Shown: piece after piece, positions 52,332-61,453 of the stretch
How the letters are laid out: each line of letters opens with the position of its first letter
How positions within the stretch are numbered: position 1 is the first letter of the stretch
From: Spirosoma sp. 48-14
Lineage (GTDB): Bacteria > Bacteroidota > Bacteroidia > Cytophagales > Spirosomataceae
Direction of reading: 5' to 3'
NCBI RefSeq assembly: GCF_001898575.1
Contig: NZ_MKUD01000063.1
Span: 385,215-449,214 of the forward strand
Length of the DNA stretch: 64,000 nucleotides
Translations under genes and position numbers: made by a program
Notes under the pieces: generated by a model
Database searches by the model: none
What the model saw: only the letters and a program-made list of their open reading frames with translations
Told to the model about the DNA's origin: nothing

Positions 52332-52402
52332 ATAGAACACAGATGGTTATGATTTACATAGGTCTTAACTAATCATATAAATCATAATCATCTGCGTTCT
52401 AT
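52332..52402. repeat. ATAGAACGCAGAT-family palindrome, copy 2
   Basis: ATAGAACACAGATGGTTATG... (52332-52357) pairs with 52377-52402 with three mismatches. The inner TATGATTTACATAGGT matches the loop of copy 1 at 47517-47576. Confidence 0.75.
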
Positions 52403-52427
52403 TCTCTATAAAAGCGTAACATGTACT

Positions 52428-54086
52428 ATGCAAACAGACGCGGATGTCATTATTGTCGGCGCTGGTCTGGCAGGCCTGGTAGCTGCCGCTGAACTGGCCG
52501 ATGCCGGGAAGCGCGTTATACTGGTCGATCAGGAGCCGGAGCAAAGCATGGGCGGGCAGGCATTCTGGTCGTTTGGCGGCCTGTTTCTGGTCGATTCGCC
52601 CGAACAGCGACGCCTGAAGATTCGGGATTCGTACGAGCTGGCCCTCACGGACTGGATGGGCACAGCCGCCTTCGACCGCCCGGAAGATCACTGGCCCCGG
52701 AAATGGGCCGAAGCTTACGTAGCGTTTGCGGCTGGCGAAAAACGTTCCTGGCTACACCAGCAGGGCATCCGTTTTTTTCCGATTGTGGGTTGGGCCGAAC
52801 GGGGTGGGTACGGCGCTATCGGGCATGGCAATTCAGTACCCCGTTTTCACGTCACCTGGGGTACGGGGCCCGGCGTTTTAGCTCCGTTTGAGCAACGGGT
52901 TCGGGAAGCCGCTAAACGTGGGTTGATTACGCTGAAGTTTCGTCATCGAGTCAATGAATTGCTCATAACAAACGGTGCTGTGGATGGTGTTCAGGGTGAA
53001 ATTCTGGAGCCCAGCACCGTGAAGCGGGGTGAAAAAAGCTCCCGCGTTCCTATCGGAGACTTTACGTTTCGCGCCCAAGCTATTGTTGTTACGTCAGGAG
53101 GTATTGGTGCCAATCACGAACTAGTCCGGCAGAACTGGCCTAAACGTCTGGGAGATCCTCCTAACCATATGCTATCGGGCGTACCCGATCATGTAGACGG
53201 GCGTATGCTGGCTATTTCGGAAGCCGCCGGTGCCAATCTCATCAACCGCGACCGCATGTGGCATTATACAGAAGGCGTTCAGAATTGGGCACCCATCTGG
53301 AGCCAGCACGGCATTCGGATTTTGCCCGGCCCATCGTCGCTATGGTTCGACGCCCTCGGCAATCGATTACCTGTACCACTCTTTCCGGGCTTCGATACGT
53401 TGGGCACCCTGAGCCACATCCAGCAAACCGGCTACGACTACACCTGGTTTATTCTGAATCAGGCCATAATTCGGAAGGAATTTGCCTTGTCGGGATCGGA
53501 ACAGAACCCGGATTTGACGGGTAAAAGCTGGCGACAGGTGTTGGGCCGGGCAGTAGGCAAAAACGCTCCGGCCCCTGTCGAAGCATTCAAACAAAACGGA
53601 GCCGATTTTATCGTTAAGGATACGCTGGCCGATCTGGTTGATGCCATGAACAGGCTAGCGGGCGAACCGCTGCTCAATCTGGCCACTATTGAACGCGAAA
53701 TCGTAGCGCGTGACCGACAGCTACTTAACCCGTTTAGCAAAGATGCCCAGATCACGGCCATTCGGGGTGCCCGTCGCTATTTGGGCGATCGACTGATTCG
53801 AACAGCGAAACCGCACCCTATTCTTGACCCATCGGCCGGGCCACTGATCGCCGTCCGGCTGCACATTCTTACCCGTAAAACACTGGGCGGGTTGCAAACT
53901 GACCTTTCAAGTCGGGTGCTGAGAATCAATGGGGAGCCTGTTCCAGGGCTATATGCAGCGGGCGAAGTGGCGGGGTTTGGTGGGGGCGGTATGCATGGGT
54001 ATCGGGCATTGGAAGGTACATTTCTGGGCGGCTGTCTGTTTTCAGGACGCACCGCCGGTCGGGCAGCGGCCCAGGCTATTCAGTAA
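52428..54086 (+). CDS. FAD-binding dehydrogenase (KstD-like)
   Basis: The 552-residue flavoprotein has the dinucleotide-binding VIIVGAGLAGLVAAAELADAG near residue 8 and an early GGQAFWSFGGLFL block. Residues about 100-130 carry GIRFFPIVGWAERGGYGAIG. The C-terminal FAD contact is PVPGLYAAGEVAGFGGGGMHGYRALEGTFLGG. It belongs to the FAD-binding dehydrogenase group related to fumarate reductase and 3-ketosteroid delta-1-dehydrogenase. No signal peptide, so it is cytoplasmic. The specific substrate is unknown. Confidence 0.87.
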   Translation: MQTDADVIIVGAGLAGLVAAAELADAGKRVILVDQEPEQSMGGQAFWSFGGLFLVDSPEQRRLKIRDSYELALTDWMGTAAFDRPEDHWPRKWAEAYVAFAAGEKRSWLHQQGIRFFPIVGWAERGGYGAIGHGNSVPRFHVTWGTGPGVLAPFEQRVREAAKRGLITLKFRHRVNELLITNGAVDGVQGEILEPSTVKRGEKSSRVPIGDFTFRAQAIVVTSGGIGANHELVRQNWPKRLGDPPNHMLSGVPDHVDGRMLAISEAAGANLINRDRMWHYTEGVQNWAPIWSQHGIRILPGPSSLWFDALGNRLPVPLFPGFDTLGTLSHIQQTGYDYTWFILNQAIIRKEFALSGSEQNPDLTGKSWRQVLGRAVGKNAPAPVEAFKQNGADFIVKDTLADLVDAMNRLAGEPLLNLATIEREIVARDRQLLNPFSKDAQITAIRGARRYLGDRLIRTAKPHPILDPSAGPLIAVRLHILTRKTLGGLQTDLSSRVLRINGEPVPGLYAAGEVAGFGGGGMHGYRALEGTFLGGCLFSGRTAGRAAAQAIQ

Positions 54087-54142
54087 GCAAACATTTTCGG
54101 GCGTATCGGTCTTATACTAGACTACCAATTACTCCATACGCC

Positions 54143-54577
54143 ATGAAAAATTTTGTTGTCCGAAAAAAGATTAGCCTGAAAGCCACCCCTGAACAGGTTT
54201 GGAACGCCCTCACCAATCCCGAGAAAACGAAAAAATACTTCTTCAACTGCGAAGTATTTTCAGACTGGGAAGTAGGCAGTACGATCCTGTTTACCGGCCG
54301 TATGTTTCTCATCCGAAAAATTGAGTTGAAAGGCCAAATCCTAAAGTTTGAACCCAATAAGCTCCTCAAATACACGCTGATGAACGACGGAGCGGATGAA
54401 GAATCAGGGGATTTTTCGACCGTAACCGATGAACTGACCTACAAAGACGGCAAAACCATCCTTTCCATTACCGACGATGTAGGCCCGGCTAAAGGAGCCG
54501 AAGAACGCTACGAACGTTCGCTGAAAGGCTGGGATAGTATCCTGAAGGGATTGAAGAAAGTGGTGGAAGCACCTTGA
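54143..54577 (+). CDS. SRPBCC (AHSA1-type) domain protein
   Basis: The 144-residue protein has the START-like SRPBCC fold: FVVRKKISLKATPEQVWNALTNPEKTKKYFF at the N-terminus, a central DWEVGSTILFTGR, and a C-terminal helix ERYERSLKGWDSILKGLKKVV. Such proteins bind hydrophobic ligands or, in Aha1-like cases, Hsp90; bacterial members are mostly of unknown role. Convergent with the T9SS gene, 13 bases apart. Confidence 0.88.
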   Translation: MKNFVVRKKISLKATPEQVWNALTNPEKTKKYFFNCEVFSDWEVGSTILFTGRMFLIRKIELKGQILKFEPNKLLKYTLMNDGADEESGDFSTVTDELTYKDGKTILSITDDVGPAKGAEERYERSLKGWDSILKGLKKVVEAP

Positions 54578-54590
54578 TGCTTACCAGAAA

Positions 54591-56213
54591 CTACAATTTC
54601 ATAATGCGCCGGGCCGTTTTCCTGTCGCCAACGTTGATTAGCAACAAATAGCTGCCATTCGGATAGTCGGTCATGGGGAGTACGGCCGTTTCCTGCTGCG
54701 TTTCTTTCCTGTACAACGACTGACCAACCAGATCGACCAGTTCCAGACGAGCGGATTGTTGGCCAGTTAGCCCCCGAATACGAATTGTCAGTGATGAAAC
54801 GGTTGGATTCGGGAACACCTCTACGACCTCGGCTAACGTAGGATCTTCTATACCTAAAAGTGGGTTGATCAGGACTGAAACTGGAACCCGCTCGCTCTCG
54901 CAGGAGCCTATTTTCTGAGCCACGTAATACGTAGCCGGCCCTACCTGGTTAGTCGCTGGCTTCGGCGCCACACTGGAGCCCTCACCACCCGTCGCATCAG
55001 TACCGTACCATACTAAGGACGCCGTACTATCGGTCGTTGTGGCACTTAGCGGCATCGCTACCTGACCCTGATAATAACTCACCACCATGGTAGCCGTAGT
55101 AGGCTTCGAAGGCGTGGGATTGACGGTTACAGTTAGAAAAGTAGCCCAAAACATAGCATCAGACCATGAATAACCTTGATTTAATGAACAGCCTTTTTGG
55201 GGGTCCATTGGTTCCAGACTGAACATATAACGCTTTACATTTGGCGTACGCGTATCGGGAACAGGAGGATCGAATGTTGGGCCATTTGACGTATATAATG
55301 CAGGATTATCATAATAGACGACTCTGTAATTATCAGGTGCTGGTCCATGCCCATTCATATTTAGCGGATAAGCCTTTTCCCCCTGGCAATAGCTCAGACG
55401 GCCGTAACGGGGGTCTCCTTCGTCTGATTTCCACGGATTAGCTGGTGCAGGACCACGCCATGGCCGCCACAGAATTCTAACTTTTGTTTGTACACGCTCA
55501 CTTTCACAGCCATCGACGAGTTGCGATACATAATAGACTTTCTCATCTAGCGGATACACATAATAGGGTGGTGAGTTATAATAATTCTTGTATACATCGA
55601 ATTCTGCCCAGGTTTTACAAGCTATAGTATCCTGAATGGAATGCGATTCGCAGTATGGATAATGAGCGTAATCGGAGAAGTAATTATACTGTCCACCCAC
55701 ATACATTCTTGGTTCTGCTCCGTCGATAAGCTTCACTTTGACAGGAATGTAACGATCCCAATCTTTTGATGAATACCCATCGCAGGCTAACGTAAGCGAA
55801 TCGACCAACGGCGGGGCTGGCTTCGACTCGCCCCCTCTTACCAATAACCGGGTAGGGCTGGGCATGCCAATAACATCAGGATTTGTAGCTTTTACCCTAA
55901 CCGAATAAAATCGACCAGCAACTACATCCGCTGGAATAGTAGCACTCATGGGTATTCCATAGGTAAAAATGGGGTTCTTGGTAGGAATATCTATATACAG
56001 GCCACCATCTGAAATTTGGACCGTAAAAACGGTATTGGTAGAATAGCCTTCAATAGTGGACAAAGACGAAGTTGAAACAGTGAACGAAGAGCCTGGGCAT
56101 GTAGCGGTAATACTTAGTGGCTTGGTTTCGAGTACGGTTTGAGCTTGTAGTCTAAAAACCAGGCATATGAAAATAAGCCCTGCCCAAATGGGCCAAAGTA
56201 TACGATAAGTCAT
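54591..56213 (-). CDS. Secreted Ig-like protein with T9SS type A sorting domain
   Basis: The 540-residue protein starts at ATG 56213 (MTYRILWPI) with a signal peptide. The centre contains several beta-sandwich, Ig-like repeats, including YYVAQKIGSCESERVPVSVLI and an earlier YYVSQLVDGCESERVQTKVRI, each with a paired Cys. The last about 75 residues (EVFPNPTVSSLTIRIRG... NGSYLLLINVGDRKTARRIMKL) are a type IX secretion sorting domain, so the protein is exported and either released or attached to the surface. No enzymatic domain was recognised; an adhesin-like role is inferred. Confidence 0.85.
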   Translation of the reverse strand: MTYRILWPIWAGLIFICLVFRLQAQTVLETKPLSITATCPGSSFTVSTSSLSTIEGYSTNTVFTVQISDGGLYIDIPTKNPIFTYGIPMSATIPADVVAGRFYSVRVKATNPDVIGMPSPTRLLVRGGESKPAPPLVDSLTLACDGYSSKDWDRYIPVKVKLIDGAEPRMYVGGQYNYFSDYAHYPYCESHSIQDTIACKTWAEFDVYKNYYNSPPYYVYPLDEKVYYVSQLVDGCESERVQTKVRILWRPWRGPAPANPWKSDEGDPRYGRLSYCQGEKAYPLNMNGHGPAPDNYRVVYYDNPALYTSNGPTFDPPVPDTRTPNVKRYMFSLEPMDPQKGCSLNQGYSWSDAMFWATFLTVTVNPTPSKPTTATMVVSYYQGQVAMPLSATTTDSTASLVWYGTDATGGEGSSVAPKPATNQVGPATYYVAQKIGSCESERVPVSVLINPLLGIEDPTLAEVVEVFPNPTVSSLTIRIRGLTGQQSARLELVDLVGQSLYRKETQQETAVLPMTDYPNGSYLLLINVGDRKTARRIMKL

Positions 56214-56526
56214 AGTTGGATGGGTTAGCCAATGCATGACGAATATAGTCATACACCTAAGAACCAAAAACATCCGTTAGGGTTTAAGTTACCCGTCAGC
56301 CAAATGAAAAAGCCTTTTTTAACGATCTACTTAGTCTTTGGCGATTAAGTTGAAATCCATAAAGAGTGAGTTACAGGTTAGCCAAAAATGGCCAAATAAA
56401 ATAGCCCTGTCATGCCTCCGACCTTTATTTGTCTTTGGGTAAGTCGGCCGTTAACCATAGAAATTAGGGGTATCCGTTTGCTTTTCTGACGAATTGAGCG
56501 GTTCTTGTAGGTATATCTTCTTCTTC
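56214..56526. other. Intergenic region between divergent genes
   Basis: This 313-base gap separates the T9SS protein from the permease and should hold both promoters. A TTTATTTGTCTTTGGG stretch near 56426-56441 loosely resembles a plus-strand -7 element. I see no ORF or RNA gene. Confidence 0.5.
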
Positions 56527-57996
56527 ATGGCAGAAAACGTCTCTAATTCCGTTTCGTCGGTCGACACCGCCGAACCCACCGAATTTAATCGTTCATTGAG
56601 TCTCCTCGACTCTACACTTATAGTATCCGGCTCCATGATTGGCTCCGGCGTTTTTATTGTATCGGCCGACATGGCCCGCAACCTGGGTTCGTCGGGCTGG
56701 TTGCTTATGCTCTGGGTACTGACGGGCGTATTGACGGTAGCCGCTGCGCTGAGTTATGGTGAGCTGGCGGGCATGATGCCCAAGGCGGGTGGACAATATA
56801 TCTATATTCAACGCGCTTTCGGCCCTTTGACTGGCTTCGTCTATGGCTGGACGGTATTTATGGTTATCCAGACCGGAACCATTGCGGCTGTAGCCGTGGC
56901 TTTCACCAAGTATACCGCTGTCTTTATTCCGGCTTTAGGGCCAGATAATGTGCTACTAGCGCTTGGACCTATAAAAGTGACGCTCGGGTCATTGTTTGCC
57001 ATATCGAGTCTGGTATTCCTTACCTGGCTAAATAGCCGGGGGGTGCAAAGTGGGAAATTCATTCAGAACGTATTTACCTCCGCCAAACTGATTGCTCTGC
57101 TGGGTTTGATCGTGATTGGTATTACTATCGGGTTGAGTAGCGGTTTATTATCAACCAACCTGACCAATGCCTGGGAAGCCAGTACGACATCAGCTACCGG
57201 CGACGTAATTCCACTGGCGGGTATGGCGCTGATTCTGGCTTTTGGTACGTCGATGATTGGATCGCTATTTTCGGCTGATGCCTGGAACAACGTGACGTTC
57301 ATTGCGGGAGAAATCAAGAATCCGCGCCGGAATATTCCTTTAGCCCTGTTTTTTGGCACGCTGATCGTAACAACTATTTACTTTCTGGCGAATGTATCGT
57401 ACCTCTCCCTGCTTCCCCTGAAAGGATCGCCCAACGGCACCGACATCATCAGCCGGGGTATTCAGTTTGCCGTTGCCGACCGCGTGGCCACAGCCGCTGT
57501 TGAAACCATATTTGGTAACGTAGCGGTCGCCATTATGGCCGTGCTGATTATGATTTCGACCTTTGGCTGTAACAATGGGTTGATCCTGGCAGGGGCACGA
57601 CTCTACTACGCCATGGCAAAAGACGGGCTGTTTCTGAAACAGGCATCACACCTCAACCAGCATGCTGTGCCAGGCCGGGCACTTTGGGTTCAGTGCATCT
57701 GGGCATCCGTTCTCTGTCTGTCGGGCAAATACGGCGACCTACTGGACTATTGTACCTTTGCTTCGCTAGTGTTTTATATGGTAACCATTGCCGGACTTTT
57801 CCGGCTTCGTCGCACCGAACCGAATACCGAGCGACCGTACCGGGCGTTTGGCTATCCGATTGTTCCAGCACTGTACATCGTTGCAGCACTGGCCATTTGT
57901 ATCATTCTACTGTATACCAAAACATTCAACACGGGTATGGGTCTGCTAATTGCCGGATTGGGTATACCCGTTTATCTATTAACCAAGCGGAAATAA
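56527..57996 (+). CDS. APC family amino acid permease
   Basis: The 489-residue membrane protein starts at ATG 56527 (MAENVSNSVSS). It has about 12 hydrophobic helices. LLDSTLIVSGSMIGSGVFIVSADMA near residue 26 holds the GSGxF-type substrate-binding motif of the APC superfamily, and MMPKAGGQYIYIQRAFGPLTGFVYGW near residue 90 is characteristic of the LAT/amino-acid exchanger branch. It imports or exchanges amino acids; which one is unknown. It is followed by a hairpin at 58003-58043. Confidence 0.9.
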   Translation: MAENVSNSVSSVDTAEPTEFNRSLSLLDSTLIVSGSMIGSGVFIVSADMARNLGSSGWLLMLWVLTGVLTVAAALSYGELAGMMPKAGGQYIYIQRAFGPLTGFVYGWTVFMVIQTGTIAAVAVAFTKYTAVFIPALGPDNVLLALGPIKVTLGSLFAISSLVFLTWLNSRGVQSGKFIQNVFTSAKLIALLGLIVIGITIGLSSGLLSTNLTNAWEASTTSATGDVIPLAGMALILAFGTSMIGSLFSADAWNNVTFIAGEIKNPRRNIPLALFFGTLIVTTIYFLANVSYLSLLPLKGSPNGTDIISRGIQFAVADRVATAAVETIFGNVAVAIMAVLIMISTFGCNNGLILAGARLYYAMAKDGLFLKQASHLNQHAVPGRALWVQCIWASVLCLSGKYGDLLDYCTFASLVFYMVTIAGLFRLRRTEPNTERPYRAFGYPIVPALYIVAALAICIILLYTKTFNTGMGLLIAGLGIPVYLLTKRK

Positions 57997-58002
57997 TCCG
58001 AT

Positions 58003-58043
58003 GATCGAACATGGATTGGTGTGATGCCGGTCCGTGTTCGATC
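58003..58043. terminator. Hairpin after the amino acid permease
   Basis: GATCGAACATGGA (58003-58015) pairs with TCCGTGTTCGATC (58031-58043) with one mismatch. It probably ends the permease transcript; the T-run is weak. Confidence 0.5.
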
Positions 58044-58171
58044 AATTGGCAACTTTACACTTCACCTGCTCCTTTCTACAATTCACCCGCCTTCTTTCGC
58101 AACTGGCCGACATGTAGCTCGTCAAGGTGTTTCAGCATAGCTAGTTTTGTTCTGTTAACCAACAACTACTT

Positions 58172-58864
58172 ATGAACACCTTAGAACGTCCCGATACCTT
58201 CCGCAAGGTGCATAAAGCACTGCGCAAAACGTTGTTCGATACCACCTATTTAGCCGGTCGCACCGATTTTACGATCGACCATGAACTGGAAGCGTTAAAA
58301 ACCCAGGTTAACGAGCTAGTTCACTTCCTGCATATGCATGCGCACAAGGAAGAAACGTACAGTTTTCCCCTTATCGAAGCCAAATGTCCCGGTGCATCGG
58401 CTCATGATCAGGCCGAACACGAAAAAATCGATCAGCTCATTGCCGATCTTGAGCATCGGTTGGCAACCACCCAGGCCAGCCCGTTAGCTGTCCGGCCTGG
58501 CCTGGGTTATGATTTTTACCTGGCACTTAATCGGTTTGTATCGGTCTACCTGATGCATATGGACGAAGAAGAAACCGACACCACTGCGCAAACCTACGCC
58601 CTCTGTACGGATGAAGAGATTCAAGGCGTTACGCAGAAAATCATTGCCAGTATGTCGCCAGCCGATGCCGGTTTATCGTATCGGTATATGATTCCAGCCC
58701 TGCATTCGGGCGAACGAACAGCTTTTTTCAAGGAAGTACAGGCAACCGCTCCACCTTTTGTTCTGCAAAACCTTTTAAGCGTCGCCAGCACAACGCTCTC
58801 TGCTCATGAGTTTCAACAGCTAGAAACCGCTGTAGTAAGGCGGGTGGAAACCCGCAATTTTTAG
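58172..58864 (+). CDS. Hemerythrin domain protein
   Basis: The 230-residue protein has the HHE four-helix pattern for a di-iron site: HFLHMHAHKEETYSFPLIE near residues 51-70, HDQAEHEKIDQLIADLEHRL near 79-98, and YLMHMDEEETDTT near residue 130. Such proteins bind oxygen, NO or sense iron and redox state. The C-terminal half (residues about 145-220) is extra. The last dozen codons and the stop run into a palindrome (about 58834-58895), so the C-terminus may be altered by repeat insertion. Confidence 0.82.
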   Translation: MNTLERPDTFRKVHKALRKTLFDTTYLAGRTDFTIDHELEALKTQVNELVHFLHMHAHKEETYSFPLIEAKCPGASAHDQAEHEKIDQLIADLEHRLATTQASPLAVRPGLGYDFYLALNRFVSVYLMHMDEEETDTTAQTYALCTDEEIQGVTQKIIASMSPADAGLSYRYMIPALHSGERTAFFKEVQATAPPFVLQNLLSVASTTLSAHEFQQLETAVVRRVETRNF

Positions 58865-58895
58865 GCATATAACGCGGGTTCCTACCCGCGTTACT
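58834..58895. repeat. GCGGGT palindrome at the end of the hemerythrin gene
   Basis: GTAAGGCGGGTGGAAACCCGC and GCGGGTTCCTACCCGCGTTAC face each other around TTTTTAGGCATATAAC. Each half is itself a small GCGGGT/ACCCGC hairpin. The last hemerythrin codons and the stop lie in it. Confidence 0.7.
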
Positions 58896-58967
58896 ATAAG
58901 TGCAGTTCATTTCATAACTTATTGGCTCATCGAACCGTTTGTTTGTCAATGAATGACATAACGGCAG

Positions 58968-59594
58968 ATGGCAGATTTCCAGGAAAACGAAACCCTACGC
59001 ATGGAAACCTTCAGCGATGGGGTTTTCGCCATTGATATTACGCTGCTTACATTTCAGTTGAAAACGCCCAGTCTGCGGGCTGCCACCTCCAACCATTCGC
59101 TGGCTTTAGCGCTGTTTCATCAATGGCCAAATTACATCGCCTATTTTGTTAGCTTCACAACCATCTTTATCATCTGGCTTAATCATCACCGGATGTATAA
59201 TGTCATCCAGCGCAGCGATGTCCGGTTTATGTTTTACAACGGCCTTCTGCTACTGCTAGTCAGCATTATTCCGTTTACGACCTCGCTACTCGCCGATTAC
59301 ATCAACACCCCGGCACATTCGCTTTCGTCGGCGCTGTATATGTTCCTTTTCTCGGGGATTTCCTGGGTCTTATTTGTGATGTGGAACTACGCTACCGACA
59401 ACTATCGGCTCATTAAACACCCCGTAGGTGATGTACGTATACAAACCATTCGGACCAGCCAGCTGCTTAGTGCCCTTACGTATGCGTTTGCCGCTGTTGT
59501 ATCATTCTTACTGCCGTTCCTAAGCATTCTGGTTGGTTTGGGGATGGTCGTCTATTTATCCCAATTGAAATATCACTGCAACAAAGTCGTTTAA
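58968..59594 (+). CDS. TMEM175-type potassium channel family protein (DUF1211)
   Basis: The 208-residue membrane protein has the family signature METFSDGVFAIDITLLTF near residues 12-29 (FSDGVFA motif at the start of helix 1) and about six hydrophobic segments. Bacterial TMEM175 proteins form tetrameric, leaky potassium channels. It lies 15 bases before the M23 peptidase gene, so the two may share a transcript. Confidence 0.85.
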   Translation: MADFQENETLRMETFSDGVFAIDITLLTFQLKTPSLRAATSNHSLALALFHQWPNYIAYFVSFTTIFIIWLNHHRMYNVIQRSDVRFMFYNGLLLLLVSIIPFTTSLLADYINTPAHSLSSALYMFLFSGISWVLFVMWNYATDNYRLIKHPVGDVRIQTIRTSQLLSALTYAFAAVVSFLLPFLSILVGLGMVVYLSQLKYHCNKVV

Positions 59595-59609
59595 TGCTAT
59601 AGTATAACT

Positions 59610-60983
59610 ATGGTAATCAAGTATTATTCTCACCTACTTTTAGCAGGACTTGTCGCTGGCTGGCTTAGCGCCTGCACAGGTGTTGGACCGGCCACCAATT
59701 TGTTTCGTTCCACGTCGCCCCATGATCAATACAGCCAATCGCTCAAGGAGGCAAAGCTGGATCAGACCGCCCTGGGTACCGATTGGCTAGGTGCTGCTGA
59801 CCGAGCCCTCCACGACTCGCTGAAAATCACGGTGCCGTATCGCGAAAGCGGCTATTTTTCGGCTAACAAAGCATTTGCTGTAGGCTATCGGCTGGATGGG
59901 CAACGGGGGGATCGGTTCCTGGTTCGGGTAGAAACCCAGGGCCAGAAAACCACGCAGATTTTTATCGATGTATTTTCGCTTGACGATCGAAACCGAACGT
60001 CCTTAATGGCAGCATCGAAAGCCGATACGAATGTGCTGACCTGGGAGCCTCGAAAAAATCAGACGTACCTGATCCGTATTCAGCCAGAACTGCTCCGAAG
60101 TGCCAGTTACACCATTTCAATTACGCGTGAACCCGCTTTAGCTTTTCCCGTCAAAGGGCTCGATAGTCGTCAGATCAGCAGCTATTTTGGCGCAGCCCGC
60201 GATGGAGGCCGCCGTCGGCACGAGGGTATCGATATTTTTGCTCCCAAAGGAACGCCTGCACTCGCTTCGGTCAATGGCATTGTTACAGGCGTTGGCACTA
60301 ACTCGCTGGGTGGCAACGTCGCCTTTCTGACGGATAACGAACGAGAAATCCGGCTTTATTACGCTCATCTGGACAGTTGGCATGTCACCAATGGGCAACG
60401 CGTTGCGGTAGGCGATACGATTGGCTTCGTGGGTAATACCGGCAATGCCCGTACGACTGGCCCTCATCTGCATTTTGGCATTTATGGCCTGACAGATGGA
60501 GCTACTGACCCGCTCCCTTTCGTCAGACTCGGACGCGGCCCAGCCAAACAGATGATCCTGGCTAGTGGCCGTTTAGGTGATTCGGTACGTGTGTCGGCCG
60601 CGAAATCGCTGGTTCGCCTGTCACCTGGCAGTGATTCGCCCATCGTGCGTGAGTTGCCTAAGTCATCAGCGTTAACCATTCTCGGTGGAACGGAAACCTG
60701 GTTGCGAATCGAAACGCCTGATGGCCTGACAGGCTATATTCTCAATAGTACTACAGAAACGCCCAAACAGCCCGTTCGGCGTTTAACGTTATCGACACCA
60801 GGCACGCTACGGGATGCCGCTGGCGAGCAGGCGGGGATTATCACCACATTACCTATAGGCTCTACCGTCGATGTGCTGGCCCGAACCGATGTCTTCCAAC
60901 TTGTCCGAAGTTCTACTGGAAAAACAGGCTGGTTACCAGTACAAGCTAACTCGGCCCAATCTGTCAATTCGGCCGTTCGTTAA
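59610..60983 (+). CDS. M23 family metallopeptidase lipoprotein with SH3-like tail
   Basis: The 457-residue protein has a lipobox (GWLSACTG) and, after a beta-rich part (residues about 60-180), the M23 peptidase domain. RRRHEGIDIFAPKGTPALA near residue 200 (HxxxD) and the HLHFGIYG motif near residue 290 bind zinc. Two SH3b-like domains follow (about 330-390 and 395-450: VRLSPGSDSPIVRELPKSSALTILGG; TLRDAAGEQAGIITTLPIGSTVDVLA). It should cleave peptide bonds in peptidoglycan at the outer membrane. Confidence 0.87.
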   Translation: MVIKYYSHLLLAGLVAGWLSACTGVGPATNLFRSTSPHDQYSQSLKEAKLDQTALGTDWLGAADRALHDSLKITVPYRESGYFSANKAFAVGYRLDGQRGDRFLVRVETQGQKTTQIFIDVFSLDDRNRTSLMAASKADTNVLTWEPRKNQTYLIRIQPELLRSASYTISITREPALAFPVKGLDSRQISSYFGAARDGGRRRHEGIDIFAPKGTPALASVNGIVTGVGTNSLGGNVAFLTDNEREIRLYYAHLDSWHVTNGQRVAVGDTIGFVGNTGNARTTGPHLHFGIYGLTDGATDPLPFVRLGRGPAKQMILASGRLGDSVRVSAAKSLVRLSPGSDSPIVRELPKSSALTILGGTETWLRIETPDGLTGYILNSTTETPKQPVRRLTLSTPGTLRDAAGEQAGIITTLPIGSTVDVLARTDVFQLVRSSTGKTGWLPVQANSAQSVNSAVR

Positions 60984-61000
60984 AGGGCCACAAAATATTG

Positions 61001-61017
61001 TTTAGAAACTATCTAAA
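61001..61017. promoter_or_regulatory. TTTAGA-N5-TCTAAA dyad
   Basis: A perfect 6-5-6 palindrome lies 16 bases upstream of a TATCTTTG (-7 type, 61033-61040) in front of the DUF6686 gene. The same half-sites (TAGA-N5-TCTA) occur at 61422-61438 before ferritin. Location suggests a repressor site, perhaps iron-responsive. Confidence 0.45.
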
Positions 61018-61032
61018 TTAATAGTTTCGGCT

Positions 61033-61040
61033 TATCTTTG
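61033..61040 (+). promoter_or_regulatory. -7 element TATCTTTG before the DUF6686 gene
   Basis: An exact match to the Bacteroidota -7 consensus, 20 bases upstream of the ATG at 61060. No clear -33 TTTG is seen; the TTTAGA dyad occupies that region. Confidence 0.5.
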
Positions 61041-61059
61041 TTTGTTCATTTGCGTACCC

Positions 61060-61422
61060 ATGACCAGTAACGTACCGACAACCTATCAGGAAGTCTTCCG
61101 AACCGACAAAGGTGTTGTTTATCAATGTGATGCGAGCTACCGCCTGATTCTGGAATTCTGGAATACCCGCACCCAATTTTCAGCACGCGACTTTGCCCAT
61201 TTCCGCCGTATGGTCGAAACCATCGACATCCGGCAGATGGCGCTTAGCACAGCCGCATCCGATGACGTTGAAATCCTGACACTACCCCGTTCAGAACGTT
61301 GCTATGTGCTTACCCTATGCGAGATTGTTCATTTGCGTGAGTTGCTCAACGGTGCCAAACTTATGCTGGACCTGAACTCCATGCTGCGCGAATGTGGCTG
61401 TACCCTACCCCAGCCCGCATAA
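61060..61422 (+). CDS. DUF6686-type protein
   Basis: The 120-residue protein from ATG 61060 (MTSNVPTTYQEVFRTDKG) has the pattern VYQCDASYRLILEFWNTRTQFSARDFAHFRRMVETID of the DUF6686 family found in Cytophagales, and later LPRSERCYVLTLCEIVHLRELLNGAKLMLDLNSMLRECG. No signal peptide. Three or four cysteines are present but without a clear metal motif. It precedes the ferritin gene on the same strand, with a shared type of upstream dyad, suggesting a link to iron. Function unknown. Confidence 0.7.
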   Translation: MTSNVPTTYQEVFRTDKGVVYQCDASYRLILEFWNTRTQFSARDFAHFRRMVETIDIRQMALSTAASDDVEILTLPRSERCYVLTLCEIVHLRELLNGAKLMLDLNSMLRECGCTLPQPA

Positions 61423-61438
61423 ATAGATTACGTCTAAA
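61422..61438. promoter_or_regulatory. AATAGA-N5-TCTAAA dyad before ferritin
   Basis: TAGA-TTACG-TCTA keeps the same half-sites and 5-base spacing as the dyad at 61001-61017. It lies just after the DUF6686 stop and before a terminator hairpin. Confidence 0.4.
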
Positions 61439-61453
61439 TTTCTTGATAGTCAG

